Source of the DNA: RAM1 sp041905405
GTDB lineage: Bacteria > Pseudomonadota > Gammaproteobacteria > Burkholderiales > Burkholderiaceae_C
NCBI GenBank assembly: GCA_041905405.1
Contig: JAYRLC010000002.1
Span: 204,805-268,804, forward strand
DNA length: 64,000 bases
Reading direction: 5' to 3'
Shown: positions 55,767-64,000 of the stretch, piece after piece
Position numbering within the stretch: position 1 is the stretch's first letter
How the letters are laid out: each line of letters begins with the position of its first letter
Position numbers and translations under genes: made by a program
The notes under the pieces: model-generated
What the model was told of the DNA's origin: nothing
Database searches by the model: none
The model's input: the letters and a program-made list of their open reading frames with translations, nothing else

Positions 55767-56402
55767 TCATTGGGCCTTGCGCGGGGCGAGCACGCCGCGC
55801 ACACGTCCGCGCAAGTCCATCACGCGGTCCAGGTTGTCGTAGTCCATGCTGTCGGCGGTGAACTGGTCGTCGCCGCGGGTGAGCGTGACGGGCTTGTGCG
55901 AGCGGATGCGCTCGGTTTCCATGAACGCGTGCAGGAATTCGCCGCGAAACTGCAGCGCAGGTACGGGGTTGCCCTGGGCGTCCGTGCCGGCGTCACGGGT
56001 GACGACCGCGTTGCCGAACAGCTGCACCTCGGTGCCGTCGCCGTTGCTCAGGGCACGGCTGGCCGTCGCCACGGTCAGCAGGCCTTTTTCATTGATGCTG
56101 CGGATGCGGGGCTGGTCGATTTCCAGTGTGTCGCTGTCGGGGAAATGGCGCGCCTGCGCGCCCACGACCTCGCTCTTGAGCCGGCCAGTGCCATCAAACG
56201 TCTTGACCGAGAAGCCGCGCATGAAATAGTCGGGCTCGCTGCTGACCACCTTGTCGCCGGCCGCCGGCGCCTGCAGGGGCGTGTTGCGCACCAGCCAGTA
56301 GGTGCCCAGCGCCAGCACGCCCATGAGGATGATGGGCAGGTAGATCGACAGCCGGTCCCACAGCCGCAGGCCCAGCCGCGCGGCGCCGCGCAGATCCGTC
56401 AT
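55767..56402 (-). CDS. lptC: LPS export protein LptC
   Basis: A protein of 211 residues with one N-terminal membrane helix (YLPIILMGVLALGTYWL) and a periplasmic LptC jellyroll (PDYFMRGFSVKTFDGTG; DTLEIDQPRIRS). It anchors the LptBFG-C complex and passes LPS to LptA. Its ATG overlaps the kdsC stop (ATGA). lptA and lptB are not downstream here. Confidence 0.93.
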   Translation of the reverse strand: MTDLRGAARLGLRLWDRLSIYLPIILMGVLALGTYWLVRNTPLQAPAAGDKVVSSEPDYFMRGFSVKTFDGTGRLKSEVVGAQARHFPDSDTLEIDQPRIRSINEKGLLTVATASRALSNGDGTEVQLFGNAVVTRDAGTDAQGNPVPALQFRGEFLHAFMETERIRSHKPVTLTRGDDQFTADSMDYDNLDRVMDLRGRVRGVLAPRKAQ

Positions 56403-56947
56403 GGCCCGCAGGCCTCACGCAGCAGCGCCGCGTAGCGGCCCGACGCCACCAGCAGCAGGTCACAGAACTCGCGCGCCGCGCCGTGGCCGCCCGCGGCCTG
56501 CGTCACCCAGGCCGCCCGCGCGCGCACTTCGGCATGTGCGTTGGCCGGCGCGGCGGCAAAGGCGCAGCGTGTGAGCACGGGCAGGTCCGGCCAGTCGTCG
56601 CCAATGGCGGCGGCCTGGTCCCAGTCCAGACCCAACGCTTCAAGGGTTTTTTCCGCGGCGGGGTATTTGTCCTCGGTGCCGAAATGGGCGTGCGTGACGC
56701 CCAGCGCCGACAGCCGCCCGCGCAGCGCCTTGGAGTCGCGCCCCGTGATGACGGCGGGCGTGATACCGGCCTTTTGCAGCAGCTTGATGCCCAGCCCGTC
56801 CAGAATGTTGAAGCGCTTGAGCGATTCGCCCTGGTCCGACATGAACAGCCCGCCGTCGGTCAGCACGCCGTCGATGTCGAAGAACGCCACGCGGATGCCC
56901 TGGGCCTTCAGCAGCAGCTCGGGCGGGAAATTCAGCGCGGGGGTCAT
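56399..56947 (-). CDS. kdsC: KDO-8-phosphate phosphatase
   Basis: A protein of 182 residues of the C0-type HAD family: FFDIDGVLTDGGLF (nucleophile Asp), VITGRDS and GDDWPDLPVL. It removes phosphate from KDO-8-P in KDO synthesis for lipid A core. The start overlaps the kdsD stop (ATGA). Confidence 0.95.
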   Translation of the reverse strand: MTPALNFPPELLLKAQGIRVAFFDIDGVLTDGGLFMSDQGESLKRFNILDGLGIKLLQKAGITPAVITGRDSKALRGRLSALGVTHAHFGTEDKYPAAEKTLEALGLDWDQAAAIGDDWPDLPVLTRCAFAAAPANAHAEVRARAAWVTQAAGGHGAAREFCDLLLVASGRYAALLREACGP

Positions 56948-57921
56948 ATCACTTTCGCCCGCAGCAGGTCGTTGGTGTTGAGCGCGCCACACAGGCTGCC
57001 CTGGGCGTCCACCACCAGCACGCTGGTGATGCGGTTGTGCTCCATCAGCTCGGCCGCCTCCACCGCCAGCGCGTCGGCGCGGATGGTGCGCGGACGGGGG
57101 TGCATGACGTCCCCGGCCGTGACGGTGCGCAGGTCGGCGCCCTGTTCGATCAGCCGCCGCAGGTCCCCGTCGGTAAAGATGCCCACCAGCCGGCCGTCCT
57201 GGGCCACGATGGCGGACGCACCCAGGCCCTTGGCGCTCATTTCGCGCATGAGCTGGCTGAAAGGCGCCTCGGGCGGCACCTGCGGCACCGCGTCACCCGA
57301 GCGCATCAGGTCGCTCACATGCGTGAGCAGCTTGCGCCCCAGCGCGCCGCCAGGGTGGGAACGCGCGAAGTCCTCGGTCTTGAAGCCCCGGGCGTCCAGC
57401 AGGGCAACGGCCAGCGCGTCGCCCAGGGCAAGCTGCGCGGTCGTGCTGGCCGTGGGCGCCAGCTGCAGGGGGCAGGCTTCCTTTTCCACACCGCTGTCCA
57501 GCACCACGTCGGCATGCTGCGCGAGCGTGGATCGGGCGTTGCCCGTCATGGCCACCAGGGGCACGCCCTGGCGCTTGAGCACGGGCAGGATGACGGTGAT
57601 TTCCTGGCTTTCGCCGCCGTTGGAGATTGCCAGCACGATGTCGATCGCCTTGATCATGCCCAGGTCGCCGTGGCTTGCTTCAGCCGGGTGCACGAACATG
57701 GCCGGGGTGCCGGTGGAGGCCAGCGTGGCGGCGATCTTGCGGCCGATATGACCGCTCTTGCCCATGCCCATGACGACCACCCGGCCGCGCACCTCCAGCA
57801 TGAGCCGCACCGCCTGCACGAACGCATCGCCGGTACGCGCCTTCAGGCCCAGCACGGCGGCGGCTTCGATGTCGAATGTCTCCTGGGCCAGGCGCAGCGC
57901 CTGGGCGGCGTCGAAAGTCAT
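56944..57921 (-). CDS. kdsD: Arabinose-5-phosphate isomerase
   Basis: A protein of 325 residues. SIS domain (VVVMGMGKSGHIGRKIAATL, HPAEASHGDLGMI, ISNGGESQE) then two CBS domains (DLMRSGDAVPQV; VMHPRPRTIRAD). It makes arabinose-5-P for KDO synthesis. It leads the kdsD-kdsC-lptC operon and is divergent from the Kef-type gene 70 bases away. Confidence 0.95.
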   Translation of the reverse strand: MTFDAAQALRLAQETFDIEAAAVLGLKARTGDAFVQAVRLMLEVRGRVVVMGMGKSGHIGRKIAATLASTGTPAMFVHPAEASHGDLGMIKAIDIVLAISNGGESQEITVILPVLKRQGVPLVAMTGNARSTLAQHADVVLDSGVEKEACPLQLAPTASTTAQLALGDALAVALLDARGFKTEDFARSHPGGALGRKLLTHVSDLMRSGDAVPQVPPEAPFSQLMREMSAKGLGASAIVAQDGRLVGIFTDGDLRRLIEQGADLRTVTAGDVMHPRPRTIRADALAVEAAELMEHNRITSVLVVDAQGSLCGALNTNDLLRAKVI

Positions 57922-57991
57922 CGCGCGATTCTATCGACGGCGGCCCTCGGCGGAGGGTTTACCCCGGTATGTGCCTTGCTAGCATCGGGGC

Positions 57992-59977
57992 ATGACCTCG
58001 CTGGAGCTGACGCTGCTGTACCTGCTGGCCGCCGTGCTGGGCGTGGTGGCCTGCCGTTCGCTCAAGCTGCCGCCCATGCTGGGCTACCTGGTGGTGGGCG
58101 TGCTGATCGGCCCCAATGCGCTGGCGCTGGCGCAGAACTCCGAGGGCGTCAAGCACCTGGGCGAGTTCGGCGTGGTGTTCCTGATGTTCGTGATCGGGCT
58201 GGAGTTCAACCTGTCCAAGCTGCGCGCCATGCGCGGCCATGTGTTCGGGCTGGGGCTGTCGCAGGTGGTGCTGACCATCGTGATCGGCACGCTGGGCTCG
58301 CTGTTCCTGGCGGCGCTGGCGCCGCTGTGGTGGAAGATGGGCTGGCAGACGGCGCTGGCGCTGTCCGGCGCGCTGGCCATGAGCAGCACCGCCATCGTCG
58401 TGAAGATGATGGCCGAGCGGCTGGAGCTTGAAAGCGAACACGGCAAGCGCGTGATGGGCGTGCTGCTGTTCCAGGATCTGGCCGTGGTGCCGCTGCTGGT
58501 GCTGATCCCGGCCCTGGGCAGCTCGCCCGAAAAGCTGCTGGGCGCGCTGGCGCTGGCCGGCTTCAAGGCCGTGGCGCTGATCACCGTGCTGCTGGTGGGC
58601 GGCCAGCGCGTGATGCGCTGGTGGCTCACGATCGTGGCGCGGCGCAAAAGCGAAGAGCTGTTCGTGCTGAACCTGCTGCTCATCACGCTGGGCCTGGCCT
58701 GGCTGACCGAGCTGGCGGGGCTAAGCCTGGCGCTGGGCGCATTCATCGCGGGCATGCTGATTTCCGAGACCGAGTACAAGCACCAGGTGGAAACCGACAT
58801 CCGCCCGTTCCACGACGTGCTGCTGGGGCTGTTCTTCATCACCATCGGCATGATCCTGGACTGGCGCCTGGTGCTGGAGCGCTGGCCGCTGGTGCTGCTG
58901 CTGGTGACGCTGCCGGTGTTGTTCAAGCTGGTACTCGTGACACTGCTGGCCAAGGCATTGGGCGCGACGATGGGCACGTCGCTGCGCACGGGCCTGTACC
59001 TGGCGCAGGCGGGTGAGTTCGGCTTCGTGCTGCTGACGCTGACCAACCAGAACGGCCTGGTGCCGCCCGTGCTGCTCAACCCCATTCTGGCGAGCATGGT
59101 GCTGTCCATGCTGGCCACGCCGTTCATCATCATGTACAGCAACCGGATCGTGATGAAGCTGGTCGCCAGCGAATGGCTGCAGCAGTCGCTGCAGATGACC
59201 AGCATTGCGCGCAAGTCCATCAACACCGCCAAGCACGTGATCATCTGCGGCTACGGCCGCAGCGGCCAGAACATGGCCCGCGTGCTGGAAGGCGAGGGCA
59301 TCCCCTACATGGCGCTGGACCTGGACCCCGACCGCGTGCGCCAGGCCGCAGCCGCGGGCGACTCAGTCGTGTTCGGAGACGCGGCGCGGCTGCAGGCGCT
59401 GATGGCCGCGGGCCTGGCGCGCGCCAGCGCCGTGGTGGTGACCTACCTGGACACGGCCGGCGCGCTGAAGGTGCTGGCCCATACGCGCGCGCATGCGCCG
59501 CAGGTGCCGGTGATCGTGCGCACGCAGGACGACCTGGACCTGGAGAAGCTGCGCGCCGGCGGCGCGACCGAGGTCGTGCCCGAGGCCATCGAAGGCTCGC
59601 TCATGCTGGCCAGCCACGCGCTCGCGCTGGTGGGCGTGCCCATGCGCCGCGTGATCCGCGTGGTACAGGACCAGCGCGATGCGCGCTACAACCTGCTGCG
59701 CGGCTATTTCCACGGCGCCGACGACGACACCGTTCACGAGCTCGAGCATGAGCGCCTGGGCACGTTCACCCTGCCGCTGGGCGCCAAATCCATCGGGCAC
59801 ACGCTGGGCCACCTGGCGTTGCACGCGATGGGCGTGCGGGTCGTAAACCTGCGCCGCGCGAACGGCAAGGCCGTGGCGCTGGAGCCCGATCCGCAGCTGC
59901 TGGAGGGCGACACCCTGGTGCTGTCGGGCAAGCCCGACGTGCTGTCCATGGCCGAGCAGAAACTTCTGCGCGGCTGA
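57992..59977 (+). CDS. KefB/KefC-type CPA2 antiporter with TrkA-N and TrkA-C domains
   Basis: A protein of 661 residues: 12-13 membrane helices (FVIGLEFNLSKLRAM; MSSTAIVVKMM), TrkA-N with ICGYGRSGQNMARV near residue 413, and a C-terminal TrkA-C domain (LPLGAKSIGHTLGH...DTLVLSG). Second member of this family in the window; unlike the 7631-9478 protein it has a TrkA-C. The kdsD/kef divergent arrangement is common in beta-proteobacteria. Confidence 0.94.
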   Translation: MTSLELTLLYLLAAVLGVVACRSLKLPPMLGYLVVGVLIGPNALALAQNSEGVKHLGEFGVVFLMFVIGLEFNLSKLRAMRGHVFGLGLSQVVLTIVIGTLGSLFLAALAPLWWKMGWQTALALSGALAMSSTAIVVKMMAERLELESEHGKRVMGVLLFQDLAVVPLLVLIPALGSSPEKLLGALALAGFKAVALITVLLVGGQRVMRWWLTIVARRKSEELFVLNLLLITLGLAWLTELAGLSLALGAFIAGMLISETEYKHQVETDIRPFHDVLLGLFFITIGMILDWRLVLERWPLVLLLVTLPVLFKLVLVTLLAKALGATMGTSLRTGLYLAQAGEFGFVLLTLTNQNGLVPPVLLNPILASMVLSMLATPFIIMYSNRIVMKLVASEWLQQSLQMTSIARKSINTAKHVIICGYGRSGQNMARVLEGEGIPYMALDLDPDRVRQAAAAGDSVVFGDAARLQALMAAGLARASAVVVTYLDTAGALKVLAHTRAHAPQVPVIVRTQDDLDLEKLRAGGATEVVPEAIEGSLMLASHALALVGVPMRRVIRVVQDQRDARYNLLRGYFHGADDDTVHELEHERLGTFTLPLGAKSIGHTLGHLALHAMGVRVVNLRRANGKAVALEPDPQLLEGDTLVLSGKPDVLSMAEQKLLRG

Positions 59978-59993
59978 ACGCATCCAACCCGCC

Positions 59994-60542
59994 ATGCAAC
60001 GCCGCACCTTCACCGCCGCCCTGCCGCTGCTGGCCGCAGGCCCCCTGATGGCTCAGCCCGCTGACGCTGCAGCCGCACTGCGCGCGGGCGGCTGCGCCGT
60101 GCTGATCCGCCATGCGCAAACCGTGCCCGGCGTGGGCGACCCCGAAGGCTTTCGCCTGGACCTGTGCAGCACGCAGCGCAACCTGAGCGAAGAAGGCCGC
60201 GCGCAGGCGCGGCGCATCGGGGCCTGGTTCAAGGCGCAGGGCCTGCGTCCGCGCGTCGTGCAGTCCAGCGCCTGGTGCCGCTGCAAGGACACGGCCGATC
60301 TGGCGTTCGGGCGGCATGTGATGTGGCCGGCGCTCAACTCGTTCTTCGGTGCGCGCGACGCGCAGGACCGGCAGACGCAGCAACTGCGCACGGCACTCGC
60401 GCGCATCCCCGCCGGGCAGTTCGAGGTCTGGGTCACCCACCAGGTCAACATGACCGCGCTGACCGGCGAGGGCATGGCCATGGGCGAAGGCCTGGTCGTG
60501 GACGCGCGCGGCACAATGGTGGCCCGCACCACCTTCGGCTGA
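59994..60542 (+). CDS. Exported histidine phosphatase family protein
   Basis: A protein of 182 residues with a signal peptide (FTAALPLLAAGPLMAQ) and the phosphoglycerate-mutase-like motif LIRHAQTVPG near residue 37, plus the second His in WVTHQVNM. The usual RHG becomes RHA, as in several exported members. Probably a periplasmic phosphomonoesterase. It follows the Kef gene by 16 bases. Confidence 0.88.
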   Translation: MQRRTFTAALPLLAAGPLMAQPADAAAALRAGGCAVLIRHAQTVPGVGDPEGFRLDLCSTQRNLSEEGRAQARRIGAWFKAQGLRPRVVQSSAWCRCKDTADLAFGRHVMWPALNSFFGARDAQDRQTQQLRTALARIPAGQFEVWVTHQVNMTALTGEGMAMGEGLVVDARGTMVARTTFG

Positions 60543-60568
60543 CCCTGCGTCCGCCCCTTCACCGCGCC

Positions 60569-61129
60569 ATGCCTTCGCAAGACGACGTCTTTCTCTACGG
60601 TCCCTACCTGCGCGAGCACATCCGCACGGTGCCCGACTGGCCCGCGCCAGGCGTGCAGTTCCGCGACATCACGCCGCTGTTGCAGGACCCCAAGGTGTTC
60701 CGCGTGCTGATCGACGCGTTCGTGCACCGCTACATGGGCCGCCGGCCCGACGTGGTGGCGGGGCTGGACGCCAGAGGCTTCATCCTGGGTTCGGTGGTCG
60801 CCTATGAGCTGGGCGTGGGGTTCGTGCCGATCCGCAAGAAAGGCAAACTGCCATTCACCACGGTGGCGGAAACCTACGAGCTCGAATACGGCAGCGCCAC
60901 CGTGGAGCTGCACACCGACGCCGTCAAGCCCGGCGACCGCGTGCTGCTGATCGACGACCTGATCGCCACCGGCGGCACCATGATGGCCGGCAAGAAGCTG
61001 CTGGAAAAGCTGGGCGCCACGGTGATGGAAGGCGCAGCCATCGTGGATTTACCCGAACTGGGCGGCTCCAAACGGTTGGTCGACGCGGGCCTGCCGTTGT
61101 TCACGCTCGTCGACTTCGCCGGACATTGA
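60569..61129 (+). CDS. apt: Adenine phosphoribosyltransferase
   Basis: A protein of 186 residues. APT pattern WPAPGVQFRDITPLLQDP, GLDARGFILGS, KKGKLPF and the PRPP loop VLLIDDLIATGGTMM. It salvages adenine to AMP. The start at 60569 fits the family; upstream frame is a shadow of the phosphatase gene. Confidence 0.96.
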   Translation: MPSQDDVFLYGPYLREHIRTVPDWPAPGVQFRDITPLLQDPKVFRVLIDAFVHRYMGRRPDVVAGLDARGFILGSVVAYELGVGFVPIRKKGKLPFTTVAETYELEYGSATVELHTDAVKPGDRVLLIDDLIATGGTMMAGKKLLEKLGATVMEGAAIVDLPELGGSKRLVDAGLPLFTLVDFAGH

Positions 61130-61138
61130 TCACCGCGT

Positions 61139-61157
61139 CGCGCGCCTGCAGCGCGCG
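61139..61157. other. Perfect hairpin between convergent genes
   Basis: CGCGCGC, loop CTGCA, GCGCGCG, between apt and the orphan gene. It lacks a T-run on either strand, so it may assist Rho-type ends only. Confidence 0.4.
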
Positions 61158-61161
61158 GCGC

Positions 61162-62010
61162 TCAGTTCAGCGCGCCGTACTGCGTGCCGCTGAGCGCGGG
61201 CGATTCGTCGGGCATTTCGGTGTCTTCGTAGCCGGTCAGCAGCGTGTAGCTCTGCGGACCATGGCGCGCGCTGCCATCGGTAAAGGCGCGGGCGCTGGCG
61301 CCCGTAGCGATGGCGGCGGGGGCTGCCGCCGAAACTTTCACGGGCGCGGGCCGGGCCTTCACGCCGGCCGCCAGGGCCTGCTTGAAAGCCTCCACCTCGT
61401 CCGCGGCGATAGGCTCGAACCGGCCGCCGGCCGGCGTGGCCCCGCGCGGCAGCGGCATGGGCTGGGAGATCAGGGGCGCCGGCTGCGACACCGCCGCGGG
61501 CAGCGGCTCCAGCGGCATGGGCGCCGAGGGCCGCGCGCTTGCATGCGGACGAGTCGGCGGCAAACCTACCGCCACATGGTCGTTCAACCGCCAGTACACC
61601 GCCGTCACCACGATGTCGTGGCGCGACTTGGCGCTCTGGGCGATGAGGGCCTCGATCTCGGCCAGGCGGCTGGTCTCGTCGCCATGCTCACGCGACAGGT
61701 CCATCATCACCAGAAACTGGCGGCCGCGTGGGTCCAGCGACAGCACCTTGAATTTGTAGCTGGACGACAGCATGCCGGCGCGGACCATGGCCTCCCGCAC
61801 CACGGCATACAGCAGCTCGCGGCGCGCCATGCGCTCGGACTTGCGATTGCCGGGCTGTGCGTTGTCGGCGGGCGCCTTGCCGCTGACGGCGCTGTTGCGG
61901 CCGGAAGTCACCGGACGGGTCGGCTCCATGCGGGACAGGCCCGAGCTGTCAGGTTGCACGGGCGCGCGGGACGTCTTTTGCGAAGGGAAAAGCCAGCTGA
62001 GCAGAGACAT
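61162..62010 (-). CDS. Hypothetical protein with a conserved central region
   Basis: A protein of 282 residues. Not recognised. An N-terminal segment MSLLSWLFPSQKTS, a structured central part (residues about 60-150: ARRELLYAVVREAMVRAGM, YKFKVLSLDPRGRQFLVMMD, HDIVVTAVYWRLNDHV), then a long Pro/Ala-rich linker and an acidic C-terminus (YEDTEMPDESPALSG). No signal peptide or membrane helix. Codon use is as in neighbours. Confidence 0.8.
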   Translation of the reverse strand: MSLLSWLFPSQKTSRAPVQPDSSGLSRMEPTRPVTSGRNSAVSGKAPADNAQPGNRKSERMARRELLYAVVREAMVRAGMLSSSYKFKVLSLDPRGRQFLVMMDLSREHGDETSRLAEIEALIAQSAKSRHDIVVTAVYWRLNDHVAVGLPPTRPHASARPSAPMPLEPLPAAVSQPAPLISQPMPLPRGATPAGGRFEPIAADEVEAFKQALAAGVKARPAPVKVSAAAPAAIATGASARAFTDGSARHGPQSYTLLTGYEDTEMPDESPALSGTQYGALN

Positions 62011-62120
62011 GGGAAACCTTTGTCCGGAACCTCAAAAACAAGGGGCGAAAGTTTGACTACTTTGTGGCGTCACCTGAAAGACAGTGTAGGCCTGCGCCCG
62101 GCCGGTTCCGCTGCCGTCCA

Positions 62121-62145
62121 GCGGCAAAAACATGCCGTTTGCCGC
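62121..62145. other. Hairpin in the gap 62011-62182
   Basis: GCGGCAAA (62121-62128) pairs with TTTGCCGC (62138-62145). No T-run. Otherwise nothing recognised in this gap. Confidence 0.4.
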
Positions 62146-62182
62146 TAGGGCGGCCTGCGGCGTGAAATAGTTGCCACTGCGC

Positions 62183-62674
62183 TCAGGTCACGGCCACCCG
62201 TTTGGGCTTGTTGACCAGCCGCCGCCCCAGCAGCGACCCCAGCGCCATGGCCAGCTCCAGCGCAACATTGGGATGACGGTTGGACAGCTCTGAAAACCGG
62301 ATCGGCGTCAGGCACCACACCTTGCACGGGGCGGCGGCCTGGACGGTGGCATTGCGGGGGTTGCGGGTGAAGAACGCGCCCTCGCCCACGGCAGAGCCGG
62401 GCGCGACGATGGCCAGCCGCACGCGGCCCTTGTCGTCTTCGTAGTGAACGCTGAACGAGCCGGATTCCAGCAGGTACAGCGTGCGGTCCGCCGCGCCCTG
62501 TTCGATCAGCACCTGGCCCTGCGCCAGCGCGAACGGCTGCATGTAGCTGGCCAGCGTGTCCCATTGGGCCTGGCCGAGCGCGCAGCCCAACCGGTCGTTG
62601 GTCTGGTTCTGGGACATGGCCTGGACCAGACCCTGCACGTCGAACTGGACGGGGGTGCGCAAAGGGGCGTTCAT
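62183..62674 (-). CDS. Cyclic nucleotide-binding domain protein without HTH
   Basis: A protein of 163 residues with one Crp-type cNMP-binding domain: FALAQGQVLIEQGAADRTLYLL, then VGEGAFFTRNPRNATVQA (phosphate-binding cassette region, Arg and Asn present), and a short C-terminal helix. It lacks the DNA-binding HTH of Crp/Fnr, so it is not a standard transcription factor. It is 74 bases downstream of mnmE in the opposite... same-strand direction. Confidence 0.88.
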   Translation of the reverse strand: MNAPLRTPVQFDVQGLVQAMSQNQTNDRLGCALGQAQWDTLASYMQPFALAQGQVLIEQGAADRTLYLLESGSFSVHYEDDKGRVRLAIVAPGSAVGEGAFFTRNPRNATVQAAAPCKVWCLTPIRFSELSNRHPNVALELAMALGSLLGRRLVNKPKRVAVT

Positions 62675-62748
62675 GGGCGCACAAGGTAGCCGCAGCCCCC
62701 GGGCAGCGGCAAGGGGCCTTACGCCCGCTTACATCTGATACCGCCGCT

Positions 62749-64000
62749 TTATTTGCCGATGCAGAACCGGCTGAAGATCACCCCGAGCAGGTCGTCGGGC
62801 GTGAATTCGCCGGTGATTTCATTGAGCGCGTTCTGCGCCAGGCGCAGTTCTTCGGCCAGCAGGTCCAATGCCTGGGCCTGCGCCGCCAAGTGGGCCCCTG
62901 CCTGCGCCAGGTGCGCCTGGACGCGGCGAAGTGCGTGCAGGTGCCGTTCCCGGGCAATGAAGACGCCTTCGGGCGCTGCCTGCCAGCCGGCCACGTCCAG
63001 CAGCCGGCGGCGAAGCGCCGGCAGGCCATCGCCGGTGCGGGCCGACAGGGCAAGCGCGGCGACGCCAGGCAATGCGGCGTGCGGCGCCGCGTCACGCTTG
63101 TTCCACAGGTCGATGACGGGCACGGACGCCGGCAGGCGCTGCGCGATCTGCGCCGCGATCAGGGCGTCCGCCTGCGCATGGCCGGCGTCGCCTGCCTGCG
63201 TCAGGTCGTGCAGGAACAGCACGGCGTCAGCACCCGCGATCTGGTCCCAGGCCCGCTCGATGCCAATGCGCTCGACCACGTCCTCGCTGTCGCGCAGGCC
63301 CGCCGTGTCGATCACGTGCAGGGGCACGCCTTCGATCTGGATGGAATGCGCCACCACGTCGCGCGTGGTGCCTGCCACCGGCGTGACGATGGCCAGCTCG
63401 GCGCCGGCCAGGGCGTTGAGCAGCGAGCTTTTTCCGGCGTTGGGCTGGCCCGCGATCACGACGCGGATGCCTTCGCGCAGCAGCACGCCCTGGCGCGCCC
63501 GCTGCATCACGCGGACAAGCGAAGCGGCCAGCCGGTCGAGCTGTCCTTGGGCGTCGGCCTTCTGCAAAAAGTCGATCTCTTCCTCGGGGAAGTCCAGCGT
63601 CGCCTCCACCAGCATGCGCAGGTCGATCAAGGCGTCGCGCAGCACGTGGATCTCGCCCGAGAATTCTCCCGACAGCGAGCGGCTGGCGCTGCGCGCGGCG
63701 GCCTCGGTGCTGGCATCGATCAGGTCGGCCACGGCCTCGGCCTGGGCCAGGTCCAGCTTGTCGTTCAGGAAAGCCCGCTCGGTGAATTCACCCGCGCGGG
63801 CCACGCGCACGCCGAGGGCCGCGCCTGCCTCCAGGCAGCGGGCCAGCAGCAGCTGCAACACGACGGGCCCGCCGTGCGCCTGCAGCTCCAGCACGTCTTC
63901 GCCGGTGTACGAATGCGGCGCCGGAAAGTGGATGGCCAGCCCCTGGTCGATGGCGCTGCCGTCCGCGGCGCGAAAGGGCAGGTAGGTCGCCTCGCGCGCC
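62749..64000 (-). CDS. mnmE: tRNA uridine-5-carboxymethylaminomethyl GTPase MnmE (5' end outside window)
   Basis: The visible 416 residues cover the end of the N-terminal tetrahydrofolate-binding domain (HSYTGEDVLELQAHGGP), the helical domain (AGEFTERAFLNDKLDLAQAE), the G domain with P-loop AGQPNAGKSSLLNALAG, switch VAGTTRD, DTAGLR and NKRD, and the C-terminal FCIGK whose Cys is typical of MnmE. With MnmG it modifies the wobble uridine. The N-terminus lies beyond 64000. Confidence 0.96.
   Translation of the reverse strand, partial: AREATYLPFRAADGSAIDQGLAIHFPAPHSYTGEDVLELQAHGGPVVLQLLLARCLEAGAALGVRVARAGEFTERAFLNDKLDLAQAEAVADLIDASTEAAARSASRSLSGEFSGEIHVLRDALIDLRMLVEATLDFPEEEIDFLQKADAQGQLDRLAASLVRVMQRARQGVLLREGIRVVIAGQPNAGKSSLLNALAGAELAIVTPVAGTTRDVVAHSIQIEGVPLHVIDTAGLRDSEDVVERIGIERAWDQIAGADAVLFLHDLTQAGDAGHAQADALIAAQIAQRLPASVPVIDLWNKRDAAPHAALPGVAALALSARTGDGLPALRRRLLDVAGWQAAPEGVFIARERHLHALRRVQAHLAQAGAHLAAQAQALDLLAEELRLAQNALNEITGEFTPDDLLGVIFSRFCIGK

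Overview
The window looks like a chromosomal piece of a Burkholderiales bacterium, most probably of the family Comamonadaceae. The DNA is very GC-rich (about two-thirds G+C by eye), genes are tightly packed with many ATGA stop/start overlaps, and the gene set is typical: a Bug/TctC binding protein, AmgK beside LptD, a MetX-MetW pair, KdsD-KdsC-LptC, and a repeat whose translation gives LRQAQGER. One run of 100 N (54041-54140) marks an assembly gap. No rRNA, tRNA, CRISPR array, transposase or prophage gene was seen; only small non-coding repeats suggest mobility.

Layout. 1-5644 (minus): a membrane/polyamine cluster of SPFH-SHOCT protein, DUF4178 zinc-ribbon protein, DUF350 protein, membrane-anchored spermidine-synthase-like enzyme and an FAD oxidoreductase lipoprotein cut by the window edge, with a divergent patatin-like lipase. 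7631-13390: a KefB-type antiporter, malic enzyme, and a secreted RNase with its barstar inhibitor. 13503-19829: outer-membrane assembly and rRNA methylation genes (rsmA, surA, lptD; amgK and rsmE divergent). 19826-27846: housekeeping and accessory genes (MFS, lipase, M20 peptidase, DUF72, GST, TerC, argO/argP, DsrE-like). 27897-31297: racemase, AtuA pair and a Bug binding protein. 31358-37724: a glycosyltransferase-like protein, a secreted orphan and two hybrid histidine kinases. 37783-45672 (minus): rhodanese, chrA, gntR and a complete erythronate/threonate pathway (ltnD, denD, otnK, otnC, otnI), then yigZ. 45842-49582: metX-metW under a SAM-II-like riboswitch and terminator, a GDT1-family exporter, and amtB behind a good sigma-54 promoter. 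49595-53502: a bufferin-type RiPP cluster for copper handling (bufA1, bufB, bufC, doxX, tlpA) with a divergent ECF sigma/anti-sigma pair. 53751-64000: RRM protein, BLUF protein, SDR, lptC-kdsC-kdsD, a second Kef antiporter, phosphatase, apt, an orphan, a cNMP-binding protein and mnmE (partial).

How parts connect. Envelope biogenesis is spread over two blocks (surA-lptD and kdsD-kdsC-lptC). Regulatory links visible in the DNA are three near-identical GntR/FadR-type operators (upstream of the Bug protein, at ltnD and at the gntR start codon), a TGTAAGAA box shared by tlpA and bufA1, and the methionine riboswitch. The strongest candidates for further work are the bufferin cluster with its nested promoter/terminator, the SPFH/DUF4178/DUF350/SpeE/FAD cluster, and the predicted sugar-acid regulon. 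All functions are inferred from sequence reading only; no database search was run.
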